From an uncultured Pelagibacteraceae bacterium (GTDB taxonomy: Bacteria; Pseudomonadota; Alphaproteobacteria; Pelagibacterales; Pelagibacteraceae), in the NCBI GenBank assembly GCA_902628815.1, contig CACOOK010000004.1:1-64000 (forward strand): a stretch of 64,000 nucleotides of DNA, read 5' to 3'. The notes below the pieces were generated by a model. The model saw only the letters and a list, made by a program, of their open reading frames with translations, was not told where the DNA came from and did not search any database. Position numbers and translations under genes: made by a program. This document shows positions 26,914 to 35,620 of this stretch, piece by piece (position 1 is the stretch's first letter; each line of letters starts with the position of its first letter).

Positions 26914-27564
26914 ATGAACAGCATAATTGATAGTTACAAGAAAATAAAATCTAATATTGAAAAATTAAATCTAAAAAAAAACGCGCAGATTATAGCTGTA
27001 AGTAAAACCTTTCCAATCAATCATATCAAGCCGTTAATTGATTTTGGACATACACATTTTGGTGAAAATAAAGTTCAAGAAGCAACCTCAAAATGGCGAG
27101 AAGTTAAAGCGAGCAAAACTAATTTAAAATTACATATGGTTGGAAAACTTCAAAGTAATAAGGCAAAAAATGCAGTTGATATATTTGATTATATACATTC
27201 ACTAGATAATCAGAAACTTGCGGATGTTTTATCTAAAAGCCAAAAAAATAAAAATAAAGTTCTTAAATATTTTATTCAAGTAAACATTGGAAACGAAATT
27301 CAAAAATCAGGTGTACCAATATCAGAATTAGATAGTTTTTATAATTATTGTTCAAAAGAAGCTAACCTCGAAATAATTGGTTTAATGGTAATTCCCCCAA
27401 ATGATAGTAATTCTGTAAAATATTTTAGATTACTTAATGAATTAAATAATTCTTTAGCTATGAAAGAACTTAGTATGGGTATGTCTGCCGATTATCTTGA
27501 TGCTTTAAAACATGGGGCTACATTTGTTAGAATCGGAAGCTCTATTTTTGGTTCGAGATCTTAA
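26914..27564 (+). CDS. YggS/PLPBP family pyridoxal-phosphate homeostasis protein
   Basis: Single-domain PLP-binding TIM barrel (216 aa) involved in vitamin B6 homeostasis. The PLP Lys is Lys31 in IIAVSKTFP; HFGENKVQEA, HMVGKLQSNK and GLMVIPP are the conserved blocks, and LSMGMSADY with GATFVRIGSSIFG binds the phosphate. The ATG is directly adjacent to the opposing ThiE-like ATG, leaving no leader. The 3' end overlaps the convergent L,D-transpeptidase-like gene by 23 nt. Confidence 0.94.
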   Translation: MNSIIDSYKKIKSNIEKLNLKKNAQIIAVSKTFPINHIKPLIDFGHTHFGENKVQEATSKWREVKASKTNLKLHMVGKLQSNKAKNAVDIFDYIHSLDNQKLADVLSKSQKNKNKVLKYFIQVNIGNEIQKSGVPISELDSFYNYCSKEANLEIIGLMVIPPNDSNSVKYFRLLNELNNSLAMKELSMGMSADYLDALKHGATFVRIGSSIFGSRS

Positions 27565-28039
27565 CTTTAGTTTTCTTTTTTAGGTCTTTAATAATTTTCA
27601 ATAAATCAACTTTACTTACGGCTATACAGCCTCTTGTTCTGCTATATTTTTTTTTGGCTACATGAATAAAAATTGCACTTCCTTTATTCTTTTTAATTGG
27701 TCTCATGTTATAATTTAGTACTAAAATAATGTCGTATACATTTTCTCTCCTAAAAAGTTTTTCATAGCTATAAGATGAGGGAAGATAGATTAATTGATTA
27801 TATTTTTTCGACTTAGGGTCATCACACCAACCCATATTTCTTTTTATAGAAATTTTCCTTAAAACACTTTGAATCTTTATTCTATCTTTTCGATAAAACA
27901 AATATTTAATTTTAAACTCACCTATTGGAGTAATAAAGTCGCCTTCTCTCAATTTTTGCCCAATTCCCCTTTTACCTATCGCGCATTTTACTTTATAATT
28001 ATTAAAAGTAAGAAAATTTTTATTTATTTTTATATGCAT
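27542..28039 (-). CDS. L,D-transpeptidase (YkuD) family protein
   Basis: 165-residue protein with the YkuD catalytic signature: His126 in AIFIHVA and Cys138 in SRTRGCIAVS. The N-terminal part GKRGIGQKLREGDFITPIGEFKI is the family K-x-G-DxxTPxG strand. No signal peptide or membrane anchor is visible, unusual for a peptidoglycan cross-linking enzyme; the same short unanchored form occurs next to yggS in other alphaproteobacteria. The start codon overlaps the opposing winged-helix gene (ATGCAT, 6-nt overlap). Activity on peptidoglycan is inferred. Confidence 0.85.
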   Translation of the reverse strand: MHIKINKNFLTFNNYKVKCAIGKRGIGQKLREGDFITPIGEFKIKYLFYRKDRIKIQSVLRKISIKRNMGWCDDPKSKKYNQLIYLPSSYSYEKLFRRENVYDIILVLNYNMRPIKKNKGSAIFIHVAKKKYSRTRGCIAVSKVDLLKIIKDLKKKTKVKISNQK

Positions 28040-28639
28040 GAATTAAACGTTTTAGTTTATGGACCTGGTTCATTTCTACATACTTTAGATGAACTAAAAC
28101 CTTTTTTAAAGTTTAATTATTCGAGTGAAATATCTAACGATAATTACGATATTATTTTATTTCATGATGAAGCTTTAAACGACAAAAAACTAAAAGACTT
28201 CATTAACAAAAGTAAATTATTAAAAATTTGTGTTACAAATAAAAAATTTCAAAACAGCATTTATGATAATTACTTGCAATTACCAACAACAATAAAAGAA
28301 ATTAATTTAGTAGTAGAAAATTTAGCGGCAAGAACAAAGTTTAGCATTAACTCTTCTATTAAAGTAAAAAAATATTTATTAAATAAAAATGAAAAAAAAC
28401 TATCCAAAGATAATTACAGTATAATTTTAACTGAGAAAGAAATACAACTCATAGAACTTTTTTTGAAAAACTCGAAACCAATGTCAAAAAATGATATATT
28501 ATCTTCAGTTTGGAATTACTCATCAGACGCTGATACTCATACAGTAGAGACACATATTTATAGGCTCAGAAAAAAAATTAGTGAAAAATTTACGGATGAT
28601 AAATTTATAATTAACAATAAATCCGGCTATTTTTTATGA
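28034..28639 (+). CDS. OmpR-type winged-helix regulator with degenerate receiver-like N-terminus
   Basis: 201 residues. The C-terminal ~75 residues form an OmpR/PhoB winged helix: LTEKEIQLIELFLKNSKPMSKNDILSSVW, then VETHIYRLRKKI as recognition helix and NNKSGYFL wing. The N-terminal 100 residues start with a beta strand (LNVLVYGPG) and YDIILFHDE (38-46), which recalls a receiver domain but lacks a convincing phosphoacceptor environment and conserved Thr/Lys. I chose ATG 28034 because upstream in-frame sequence is antisense to the transpeptidase gene. The stop overlaps a small ArfA-like ORF as ATGA. Target genes unknown. Confidence 0.8.
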   Translation: MHELNVLVYGPGSFLHTLDELKPFLKFNYSSEISNDNYDIILFHDEALNDKKLKDFINKSKLLKICVTNKKFQNSIYDNYLQLPTTIKEINLVVENLAARTKFSINSSIKVKKYLLNKNEKKLSKDNYSIILTEKEIQLIELFLKNSKPMSKNDILSSVWNYSSDADTHTVETHIYRLRKKISEKFTDDKFIINNKSGYFL

Positions 28640-28743
28640 AAAAAAGAAACATGTTTGCTAAAGATTTGTTTTCCTCTAAATATAGAAAAAGGATTGTTAA
28701 GCCAAAAAAAGGGAAAGGGAGTTTTAAAAGAAGAAAAAGATAG
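28636..28743 (+). CDS. 35-residue ArfA-like ribosome-rescue factor candidate
   Basis: Short ORF: the N-terminal 20 residues are MKKRNMFAKDLFSSKYRKRI and the rest is VKPKKGKGSFKRRKR. The block LF-x(4)-R-x-R-x-V-x(2)-KKGKGS-x(2)-R matches the core of E. coli ArfA ([21 protein letters not shown]), which recruits RF2 to ribosomes stalled on nonstop mRNA, with the basic tail lying in the mRNA entry channel. The ATG overlaps the winged-helix gene stop by 4 nt. No RNase III-type hairpin like the one that truncates E. coli arfA mRNA is obvious. Identity is inferred from this motif and from the very basic composition. Confidence 0.7.
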   Translation: MKKRNMFAKDLFSSKYRKRIVKPKKGKGSFKRRKR

Positions 28744-28747
28744 AAAT

Positions 28748-29680
28748 TTAATGATTTAATCTTGCTCCAATAATCTGAATAATTTTAGAAGACATTTCAG
28801 TTCCTTTTTCCAAACTTTCTTTAATAGTTTTTTTGTTGATTAACCCGTGTAGAAAACCACTTGCAAATAAATCTCCAGCGCCGGTTAAATCTATTACTTC
28901 AAGATTTTTTTTGGCTTTACACTCTACAATTTCGTTACCCTTAATTGCAAGAGCACCCTTTTCACCTCGAGTAATAAGAATAAGTTTTTTTGTAGTTTTT
29001 GAAAACTCTACCACATCTTCTAATTTATTTGTATTGATCAAAGACATTATTTCTTGTTCATTAGCAAATGTAATGTCTAGCTTGTTTTTTACTAAATTAA
29101 AAAAATAATTTTTATGTCTTTCTACACAAAACAAATCTGACAAAGACATCGCGACTTTATTTGAATTTTCGATTGCTTTATCAAAAGCTTTTTTCGGATC
29201 TCCTTCGTCCCATAAATATCCTTCAAGAAATAAAATTTTACTTTCTTTTACCGCTTTGACATCAATGTCTTTCTCGTTGATTTTTCCAGCAGTTCCAAGA
29301 AAGGTTACCATTGTTCTTTCAGAGTCAGGGGTAATCAAAATTAAACACGTTCCTGTTGGCATATGCTCTTTTTTTTTCTTGTAGTAATACTTCACATTCT
29401 CTTTTTTTAATCCATCTTCATATTTTTTTCCAAAATCATCATTACTAACTTTACCTATAAAACCAACTTTATTTCCTAGTTGAGATAGGCCTACTATTGA
29501 ATTTGCAACCGATCCACCAGACACGGTCTCCTCTACTTTTAAATTAGATAGTAATTTTTCAAATTCATTTTTATCTACAAGTTTCATAGTACTTTTTGTA
29601 AGAGAATTATTTTGCAAAAAAGTATTTTCTACTTTGCAGATGACATCAATAATAGCGTTACCGATACCTAAAATTTCCAT
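28748..29680 (-). CDS. PfkB family kinase, probably adenosine kinase
   Basis: Ribokinase-like sugar/nucleoside kinase of 310 aa. N-terminal GIGNAIIDVICKVE, the glycine pair SGGSVANSIVGLSQLG binding substrate, and the C-terminal catalytic DLTGAGDLFASGFLHG (anion hole plus base Asp) are intact. Alphaproteobacterial adenosine kinases have this length and motif form, and this is the usual annotation for the family; other nucleoside or sugar substrates are possible. It is last in the minus-strand grpE-to-nth run, 6 nt after nth, and convergent with the ArfA-like ORF with a 4-nt gap. Confidence 0.88.
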   Translation of the reverse strand: MEILGIGNAIIDVICKVENTFLQNNSLTKSTMKLVDKNEFEKLLSNLKVEETVSGGSVANSIVGLSQLGNKVGFIGKVSNDDFGKKYEDGLKKENVKYYYKKKKEHMPTGTCLILITPDSERTMVTFLGTAGKINEKDIDVKAVKESKILFLEGYLWDEGDPKKAFDKAIENSNKVAMSLSDLFCVERHKNYFFNLVKNKLDITFANEQEIMSLINTNKLEDVVEFSKTTKKLILITRGEKGALAIKGNEIVECKAKKNLEVIDLTGAGDLFASGFLHGLINKKTIKESLEKGTEMSSKIIQIIGARLNH

Positions 29681-29686
29681 TTAAAA

Positions 29687-30340
29687 TTAAGCTTTTTTAG
29701 TTTTAATTGGTTTTTTCCTATTTGGGAAGCACCTTTTACAAATTTCACATTTTATTCCATAGCAATCTCTAGCCTTGCAATATTCACGTCCGTACCAAAT
29801 AATTTGTAAATGTAGTCTATTCCAATATTTTTTTGGAAATATATTTTTTAAATCTTTTTCAGTTTGAACAACATTTTTTCCACTCGTAAGCCCCCATCTT
29901 TGAGCAAGTCTGTGAATATGAGTATCAACTGGAAATGCTGGATATCCAAAACCTTGAGACATAACAACACTAGCAGTTTTATGTCCTACTCCTGGGAGCT
30001 CTTCTAATTCTTCATAAGTATTTGGAACTTTACCATCATATTTTTCTTCTAAAATTTTAGATAAATTGAATATACTTTTTGCTTTCACCCTAAATATACC
30101 AATCTTTTTGATCAACTTTTCAATTTTTCTTTTTCCCAATTTAACAAAATGTTTAGGACGGTTATATTTGGGATAAATATTTTTAGTAACATTATTTACA
30201 TTAACATCAGTACATTGAGCAGAAAGTAAAACAGAGATTAAAAGAGTAAATATATTTTTGTAATTCAATGGTATAGGAACTTTTGGGTAAATTTTATTTA
30301 AGGTTTTTAATATTATTTTAGATTTTTGCTTAATATTCAC
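29687..30340 (-). CDS. nth: Endonuclease III (DNA glycosylase/AP lyase)
   Basis: Base-excision repair enzyme removing oxidised pyrimidines. The helix-hairpin-helix is LPGVGHKTA with catalytic Lys121, and Asp139 lies in PVDTHIHRL, one position off the E. coli numbering (Lys120, Asp138). The C-terminal Cys cluster CKARDCYGIKCEICKRC provides 4Fe-4S ligands. Length 217 aa. It starts with GTG at 30340, overlapping the dapB stop as GTGA. Confidence 0.97.
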   Translation of the reverse strand: MNIKQKSKIILKTLNKIYPKVPIPLNYKNIFTLLISVLLSAQCTDVNVNNVTKNIYPKYNRPKHFVKLGKRKIEKLIKKIGIFRVKAKSIFNLSKILEEKYDGKVPNTYEELEELPGVGHKTASVVMSQGFGYPAFPVDTHIHRLAQRWGLTSGKNVVQTEKDLKNIFPKKYWNRLHLQIIWYGREYCKARDCYGIKCEICKRCFPNRKKPIKTKKA

Positions 30341-31113
30341 TTAAAATTTAAAAGATTTCTCATGGAGTAAAGACCCGGCTTTTTACTCATTAGCCATTTT
30401 GCTGCAATTAATGCACCATCAGAATATAAAGCTCTATCAAAAGCCTCGTGGCTTAAAGACACAATTTCTTTACCGCTAGAAAATCTTACCTCATGTTCGC
30501 CTATAAATTTTCCTTTTCTAACAGAATTGAAATTTATTTTTTTACTATAAGGAAATTTTTTTTTGTTTAAAAACTTTTTTCCCATTATATTATTTAAATT
30601 TTGATTTCTACCTATCGCTACACCTTGCCCCAGCATCAAAGCAGTTCCAGATGGATAATCCTTTTTATTTTTGTGGTGTATTTCATAAACCTTACTTAAA
30701 AAATTACCACCTAAAGACCTAGATGCTATTTCTGTTAAATACATTAACAAATTCACTCCTAAGCTCATATTGCCTGCCTTAAGTATTGGAATTTTTTTTG
30801 AATAATTTTTAATTATTTTTTCCTGTTTAGCAGTAAAACCTGTAGTCCCAACAACAACTTTTTTTTTCAATTTTAAAGCTATTTTGAGTATCTCTAAAGT
30901 ACATTTAGGTACTGTGAAGTCTATAATTACATCTGCTTTTTTAAATGTTTCCGTACTATTTAAACTTATTTCAATACCGCTAATTTTTTTTTTAATTTTT
31001 AAATTTTCTGTTAATGCAACCAAATTAAAATTTTTATCCAATTTGGATGATTTAATAAGTTGTTGCCCCATTTTGCCTAAACAACCAGTTATTGCTAAAT
31101 TAATTTTTTTCAT
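30337..31113 (-). CDS. dapB: 4-hydroxy-tetrahydrodipicolinate reductase
   Basis: Reduces HTPA to tetrahydrodipicolinate in lysine and meso-DAP synthesis. The nucleotide-binding motif ITGCLGKMGQQL (8-19), VVVGTTGF, and the substrate/catalytic block EIHHKNKKDYPSGTAL are clear. I chose ATG at 31113 (MKKINLAITG), giving 258 aa; an upstream in-frame ATG at 31164 would overlap a small membrane ORF and add an unlikely Cys-rich leader. The ATG overlaps that ORF's stop by 4 nt. Confidence 0.96.
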   Translation of the reverse strand: MKKINLAITGCLGKMGQQLIKSSKLDKNFNLVALTENLKIKKKISGIEISLNSTETFKKADVIIDFTVPKCTLEILKIALKLKKKVVVGTTGFTAKQEKIIKNYSKKIPILKAGNMSLGVNLLMYLTEIASRSLGGNFLSKVYEIHHKNKKDYPSGTALMLGQGVAIGRNQNLNNIMGKKFLNKKKFPYSKKINFNSVRKGKFIGEHEVRFSSGKEIVSLSHEAFDRALYSDGALIAAKWLMSKKPGLYSMRNLLNFK

Positions 31114-31280
31114 TTTTCGATAAAGTAAATTACTATAAGTATAACAAAGACAATTACAGTCCAAATAGATAAATTGCTCATAAACTTTTTTAGGTTTGAA
31201 TTTGTAGATAAAAAACCAGGTAAGATTAACACTAATACCGCAATCAAAAAGATCGCAGACATAATTTGCTCAATTTCCAT
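31110..31280 (-). CDS. 56-residue two-helix membrane protein
   Basis: A small ORF fills the gap between dnaJ and dapB. Its product starts MEIEQIMSAIFLIAVLVLIL and has two hydrophobic segments (about 8-24 and 38-54) joined by a short polar loop (STNSNLKKFMSN), so a helical hairpin in the inner membrane is likely. It begins 5 nt after the dnaJ stop and its TGA overlaps the dapB ATG, the pattern of a genuine operon gene. I do not recognise a family. Topology suggests both ends on the same side. Confidence 0.7.
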   Translation of the reverse strand: MEIEQIMSAIFLIAVLVLILPGFLSTNSNLKKFMSNLSIWTVIVFVILIVIYFIEK

Positions 31281-31285
31281 CACTA

Positions 31286-32404
31286 TTAGGATTTTTTCCA
31301 GAATCTTTTTGCTTTTTCAAAAAAGCTTTTGATTACTGGATCTGGTTTATTCGCTTCTATCTGATTAAATTCTTCCAGTATCTCTTTTTGCCTTTTAGAT
31401 AAAGAAGAAGGGACTTGAGTCACAACTCTTATATATAAATCACCAAATAAACTTCTTCTTAATACTGGCATTCCTTTGCCTTTTAATCTGAATTGCTTTC
31501 CATATTGAGTACCCGCAGGTATCTTGATTTTAGATTTGCCTCCATCTATAGATGGAACTTCTACTGACGTTCCTAATGCTGCATCAGAAAAAGTAATAGG
31601 CAATTCATAATATAAGTTTTCATCGGATCTTTTAAAAATATTGTGATTTTCTATTGAAATAAATAAATACAAATCTCCATTATTTCCACCTTTTGTACCA
31701 GCTTCTCCTTTTCCAGATAGCCTTATTCTTGTTCCATCATCTACACCTTTGGGAATTTTAACATCAACATTTTCACTGGATTGAATTTTACCATTGCCGT
31801 TACATTTATTGCATGGTGTGGCGATCATTTCACCATAACCACTGCATTGCGGGCATGTTTGCTGTACAGTAAAAAATCCTTGATTAGTTCTTACTTTTCC
31901 TCTACCAGAACAGTATTCGCATCTAATTGGTTTGGAGCCTTTTGCAGATCCACTTCCAGAACAACTTGAACAAGCTTTGTAGGTAGTGTACCTAACATTT
32001 TTTGCAGTTCCGGTATAAGCATCTTCTAAAGTTATATTAACATCATACCTTAAATCATTTCCTCTGTTACTGGTTCTTCTTGAAGTTGTCCCACCAAAAT
32101 CACTAAAAAAATCCTCGAAAATATCTGAAAATGATGAACTATCGAATCCTCCAAATCCCTGGAATCCTCCACCTCCTCCCTCAAAAGCTGCATGGCCAAA
32201 CTGGTCATAGTTGGCTTTTCTTTTATCGTCAGATAGAATGTGATAGGCTTCACTTGCTTCTTTAAATTTTTCCTCTGAAGTTTTGTCACCTTTATTTTTG
32301 TCTGGATGGTACTTTAAAGCTAATTTTCTGTACGCTTTTTTAATATCGTCTTTGGATGCCCCTTTTGGTACACCTAAGACATCATAACAATCTCTTTTAG
32401 CCAC
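31286..32404 (-). CDS. dnaJ: Chaperone DnaJ
   Basis: Hsp40 co-chaperone of DnaK, 372 aa. J domain with HPD at 33-35, Gly/Phe-rich linker ([12 protein letters not shown]), four zinc-finger CxxCxGxG repeats ([32 protein letters not shown]), then the two substrate-binding C-terminal domains. It starts with GTG at 32404, 23 nt after dnaK. It is followed in the same direction by a small membrane ORF, dapB, nth and a PfkB kinase. Confidence 0.98.
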   Translation of the reverse strand: MAKRDCYDVLGVPKGASKDDIKKAYRKLALKYHPDKNKGDKTSEEKFKEASEAYHILSDDKRKANYDQFGHAAFEGGGGGFQGFGGFDSSSFSDIFEDFFSDFGGTTSRRTSNRGNDLRYDVNITLEDAYTGTAKNVRYTTYKACSSCSGSGSAKGSKPIRCEYCSGRGKVRTNQGFFTVQQTCPQCSGYGEMIATPCNKCNGNGKIQSSENVDVKIPKGVDDGTRIRLSGKGEAGTKGGNNGDLYLFISIENHNIFKRSDENLYYELPITFSDAALGTSVEVPSIDGGKSKIKIPAGTQYGKQFRLKGKGMPVLRRSLFGDLYIRVVTQVPSSLSKRQKEILEEFNQIEANKPDPVIKSFFEKAKRFWKKS

Positions 32405-32427
32405 AGGACGTCTCCTTATTTTTTATC

Positions 32428-34353
32428 TTAGGCGCTTTTCTCTTTATCTTCTTTTACGTCTTCGAAATCTGCATCAACAACATTATCTTTTTCATTAGTT
32501 TTATCATCTTTAGGTCCACCAGAGTCTTTATCTTTATTATCTGGTTTTTGTTGACTTTTGTATACGGCTTCACCTAGCTTCATCGAGGCTTGTATCAAAC
32601 TTTGAGTTTTCTTTTTAATATCTTCAATATCAGAACCTTCTAAAGATTTTTTTAAATCACTGATAGCATTTTCTATTGCTTTTTTTTCCTCTGGAGAAAT
32701 TTTATCTCCATGTTCCTTTAAACTTTTTTCAGTTGAGAATACCAAGCTATCGGCTTGATTTCTAGCATCAACAGTTTCTCTTTTTTTCTTGTCAGCTTCT
32801 TTATTTGCTTCAGCGTCTTTAACCATTTTTTGAATTTCTTCATCAGATAGCCCGCCTGAAGCTTGAATTTGAATTTTTTGCTCTTTTCCAGTCCCTTTAT
32901 CTTTTGCTGACACGCTTACAATTCCGTTAGCGTCAATATCAAATGTAACTTCGATTTGTGGAGTTCCTCTTGGAGCAGGTGGTATCCCGACAAGTTCAAA
33001 ATTTCCTAATATTTTATTATCTGCTGCCATCTCCCTTTCACCTTGTAGCACTCTAATAGATACAGCAGGTTGATTATCTTCCGCAGTGGAAAATACCTGA
33101 CTTTTTTTTGTAGGAATAGTTGTATTTTTTTCAATTAATTTTGTAGATACACCACCTAAAGTTTCGATACCCAAAGAAAGCGGGGTTACGTCTAAAAGTA
33201 ACACATCTTTTACATCTCCTTGAAGTACCCCACCCTGAATAGCTGCACCCATAGCAACTACTTCATCAGGATTTACGCTTTTGTTAGGTTCCTTACCGAA
33301 AAAATTTTTAACTGTTTCAATAATTTTTGGCATTCTAGTCATTCCACCAACTAGAACAACTTCATTTATCTCTGCCGCTGAAAAACCTGAGTCTTTTAAC
33401 GCAGTTTTACAAGGTTCTAATGTTCTATCAACTAGATTTTGAACTAAAGCTTCTAACTTCGCTCTTGTAAATTTTAAGTTTAAGTGTTTTGGACCTGTCT
33501 TGTCAGCAGTTATAAAAGGTAAATTAATTTCTGTTTGCGCAGCAGAAGAAAGTTCAATCTTAGCTTTTTCCGCCGCTTCTTTTAGTCTTTGAAGAGCTAA
33601 TTTATCAGTCTTTAAATCAATACCGTTATCCTTTTTAAATTCAGAAGCTAAATATTCAACAATGGAGTCATCAAAATCTTCTCCACCCAAAAAAGTATCT
33701 CCGTTTGTTGATTTAACTTCAAATACTCCGTCACCTATTTCTAAAATTGAAACGTCAAATGTTCCTCCACCTAAGTCATAGACGGCAATTTTTTTGCCTC
33801 CTTTTTTATCCAAGCCATAGGCTAAGGAAGCTGCAGTGGGTTCGTTGATTATTCTTAAAACTTCGAGTCCAGCAATTTTTCCCGCGTCTTTTGTTGCTTG
33901 TCTTTGAGAGTCATTAAAATAAGCCGGTACTGTGATAACTGCTTTAGTAACTGCTTGACCCAAATATTTCTCAGCAGTTTCTTTCATTTTTTGTAATACG
34001 AAGGCAGAAATTTGTGCTGGTGAGTATTTTTTACCTTTTCCCTCAACCCATGCATCTCCATTTTCCGATTTTACAATTTTGTATGGAACTTTTGATATAT
34101 CCTTTTGTACGGAGGGGCCGTCAAATTTTCTTCCAATAAGTCTTTTTACAGCAAAGATTGTATCTCCAGCATTTGTCACAGCTTGTCTTTTAGCTGGCTG
34201 ACCAACTAATTTTTCATCTTTTTCTAAAAAAGCCACTACTGAAGGAGTCGTTCTTGTGCCCTCAGTATTTTCTAATACTTTTGCTTGTGTGCCGTCCATA
34301 ATTGCAACACATGAATTTGTTGTACCTAAATCTATTCCTATTACTTTACTCAT
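32428..34353 (-). CDS. dnaK: Chaperone DnaK (Hsp70)
   Basis: 641-residue Hsp70. N-terminal [17 protein letters not shown], the phosphate loops [13 protein letters not shown] and [10 protein letters not shown], the linker [16 protein letters not shown] and an acidic Lys/Asp-rich C-terminal tail are all present. A good Shine-Dalgarno (AAGGA) precedes the ATG, and a heat-shock-type promoter lies in the 51-bp gap after grpE. It is cotranscribed with dnaJ. Confidence 0.99.
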   Translation of the reverse strand: MSKVIGIDLGTTNSCVAIMDGTQAKVLENTEGTRTTPSVVAFLEKDEKLVGQPAKRQAVTNAGDTIFAVKRLIGRKFDGPSVQKDISKVPYKIVKSENGDAWVEGKGKKYSPAQISAFVLQKMKETAEKYLGQAVTKAVITVPAYFNDSQRQATKDAGKIAGLEVLRIINEPTAASLAYGLDKKGGKKIAVYDLGGGTFDVSILEIGDGVFEVKSTNGDTFLGGEDFDDSIVEYLASEFKKDNGIDLKTDKLALQRLKEAAEKAKIELSSAAQTEINLPFITADKTGPKHLNLKFTRAKLEALVQNLVDRTLEPCKTALKDSGFSAAEINEVVLVGGMTRMPKIIETVKNFFGKEPNKSVNPDEVVAMGAAIQGGVLQGDVKDVLLLDVTPLSLGIETLGGVSTKLIEKNTTIPTKKSQVFSTAEDNQPAVSIRVLQGEREMAADNKILGNFELVGIPPAPRGTPQIEVTFDIDANGIVSVSAKDKGTGKEQKIQIQASGGLSDEEIQKMVKDAEANKEADKKKRETVDARNQADSLVFSTEKSLKEHGDKISPEEKKAIENAISDLKKSLEGSDIEDIKKKTQSLIQASMKLGEAVYKSQQKPDNKDKDSGGPKDDKTNEKDNVVDADFEDVKEDKEKSA

Positions 34354-34374
34354 AATTAATCCTTAACTAAAACC

Positions 34375-34403
34375 TATATGGGTGCTTTTTTGCTATCTAC
34401 AAG
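34375..34403 (-). promoter_or_regulatory. RpoH (heat-shock) promoter for dnaK
   Basis: Minus-strand CTTGTAG (34403-34397) and CCCATATA (34382-34375) are separated so that CTTG-N17-CCCATAT-N2-G fits the alphaproteobacterial RpoH pattern CTTG-N17/18-CYTATnTnnG with one mismatch. The -35 element nearly touches the grpE stop codon at 34405, and the -10 lies about 20 nt before the dnaK ATG. The match is good and the downstream gene is a classic target. Confidence 0.6.
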
Positions 34404-34404
34404 G

Positions 34405-34998
34405 TTATTTTTTCTCTTTTTTATCTTCATTTTCCTCGCTTTTAGACGAACTTTTCTTAGCTACACCTACTAATGCTGGACGCAACAATCTGTCACCGAA
34501 CATGTACCCAACCTGTACTTCTTGCACAATTGACCCAGGTTCAGAGCCTGAGTCCTCAATTTCTGTCATTGCTTGATGTAAATTAGGATCAAATTTTTTG
34601 TTTTTAGTATCAATTTTAAAAATTCGATTTTTCTCAAATATAGCAATGCAATCTTTCTCTATGATAGTTAAATTTTCTAAGAACTTATCCAAATCTTTAT
34701 TGTTCTTAAAATTCTCATCATTTTTGATCGCAACCTTAGCTCTTTGTAAATTATCTAAAATAGCTAAATTTTCTTTTGCAAAATTAAAAGATCCGAATTC
34801 AAAAGCGTCTTTGATTTCTTTTTCAAATCTTCTTCTTTGATTTTCAATCTCTGCCAATGACCTTAATAATTTATCTTCAGTTTCTTTTAGTTTATTTTCA
34901 ATACTATTTTTTTCCCCCGTGTCTACGTTGTCAGTAGGCGCGTCATTTGCAGCTTTCTTGCCGCCATCTTCATGTTTTTTTTGAATATCATCCGACAT
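34405..34998 (-). CDS. grpE: Nucleotide exchange factor GrpE
   Basis: DnaK nucleotide-exchange factor of 197 aa. An acidic/charged N-terminus and a long coiled-coil (IENKLKETEDKLLRSLAEIE, then NQRRRFEKEIKDAFEFGSFNFAKE) are followed by the beta-wing block FDPNLHQAMTEIEDSGSEPGSI, GDRLLRPALVGVAK. It heads the grpE-dnaK-dnaJ run; no hrcA is seen upstream, where rdgB lies divergently 43 bp away. Confidence 0.96.
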   Translation of the reverse strand: MSDDIQKKHEDGGKKAANDAPTDNVDTGEKNSIENKLKETEDKLLRSLAEIENQRRRFEKEIKDAFEFGSFNFAKENLAILDNLQRAKVAIKNDENFKNNKDLDKFLENLTIIEKDCIAIFEKNRIFKIDTKNKKFDPNLHQAMTEIEDSGSEPGSIVQEVQVGYMFGDRLLRPALVGVAKKSSSKSEENEDKKEKK

Positions 34999-35041
34999 AC
35001 AAATGTTATATAGTTAGTCTTTCTTAAATTACTAGATAAAG

Positions 35042-35620
35042 ATGAAAAAAATTTTAATTGGTACTCATAACCAGGGAAAATTCAAGGAAATTTCATACTT
35101 GATTTCGAAAAAGCTGAAAAAATTATCGCCAACTAAACTTAGAATTTTAAGTCCTAAAGAAACTGGCAAAACTTTTATTTCTAATGCAGAATTAAAAGCT
35201 AATTATTTTTCTAAATATATTGATTATCCAGTAATATCAGATGACTCTGGTTTATGTATTCATTCTTTAAACAATCAGCCAGGTATCTATTCTGCACGTC
35301 TAGCAAGAAAAAGGGGAGGCTTTCACTTCGCTATGAAATATATCTTAAAAAAAATGAAAAACAAAAAAAACAGATCAGCAAGCTTTGTGTGTAGTTTATC
35401 CTTCAAATATCCAAAAAAAAAACCAATTACTGTAACAGGAAAAATCCATGGAAAAATTTCCTATGAAATTTTAGGAAAAAAAGGTTTTGGATATGATCCT
35501 ATTTTTATACCAAAAAACGAAAGAAAAACTTTTGGTCAAATTTCTAAATATAAAAAAATTAATATGGACCATAGGTTCATTGCATTTAAAAAATTAAAAA
35601 AAAAAATTAAAATTTTATAA
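35042..35620 (+). CDS. rdgB: RdgB/HAM1 XTP/dITP pyrophosphatase
   Basis: House-cleaning enzyme that hydrolyses deaminated purine NTPs. The start ILIGTHNQGKFKEIS holds the TxNxxK nucleotide motif, followed by SDDSGLCIHSLNNQPGIYSARLA with metal-binding Asp residues and the C-terminal GFGYDPIFIP and DHRFIAFKKL. Length 192 aa. It is a single gene between grpE (divergent) and the LpoA-like gene (convergent, 14-nt overlap). Confidence 0.96.
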   Translation: MKKILIGTHNQGKFKEISYLISKKLKKLSPTKLRILSPKETGKTFISNAELKANYFSKYIDYPVISDDSGLCIHSLNNQPGIYSARLARKRGGFHFAMKYILKKMKNKKNRSASFVCSLSFKYPKKKPITVTGKIHGKISYEILGKKGFGYDPIFIPKNERKTFGQISKYKKINMDHRFIAFKKLKKKIKIL

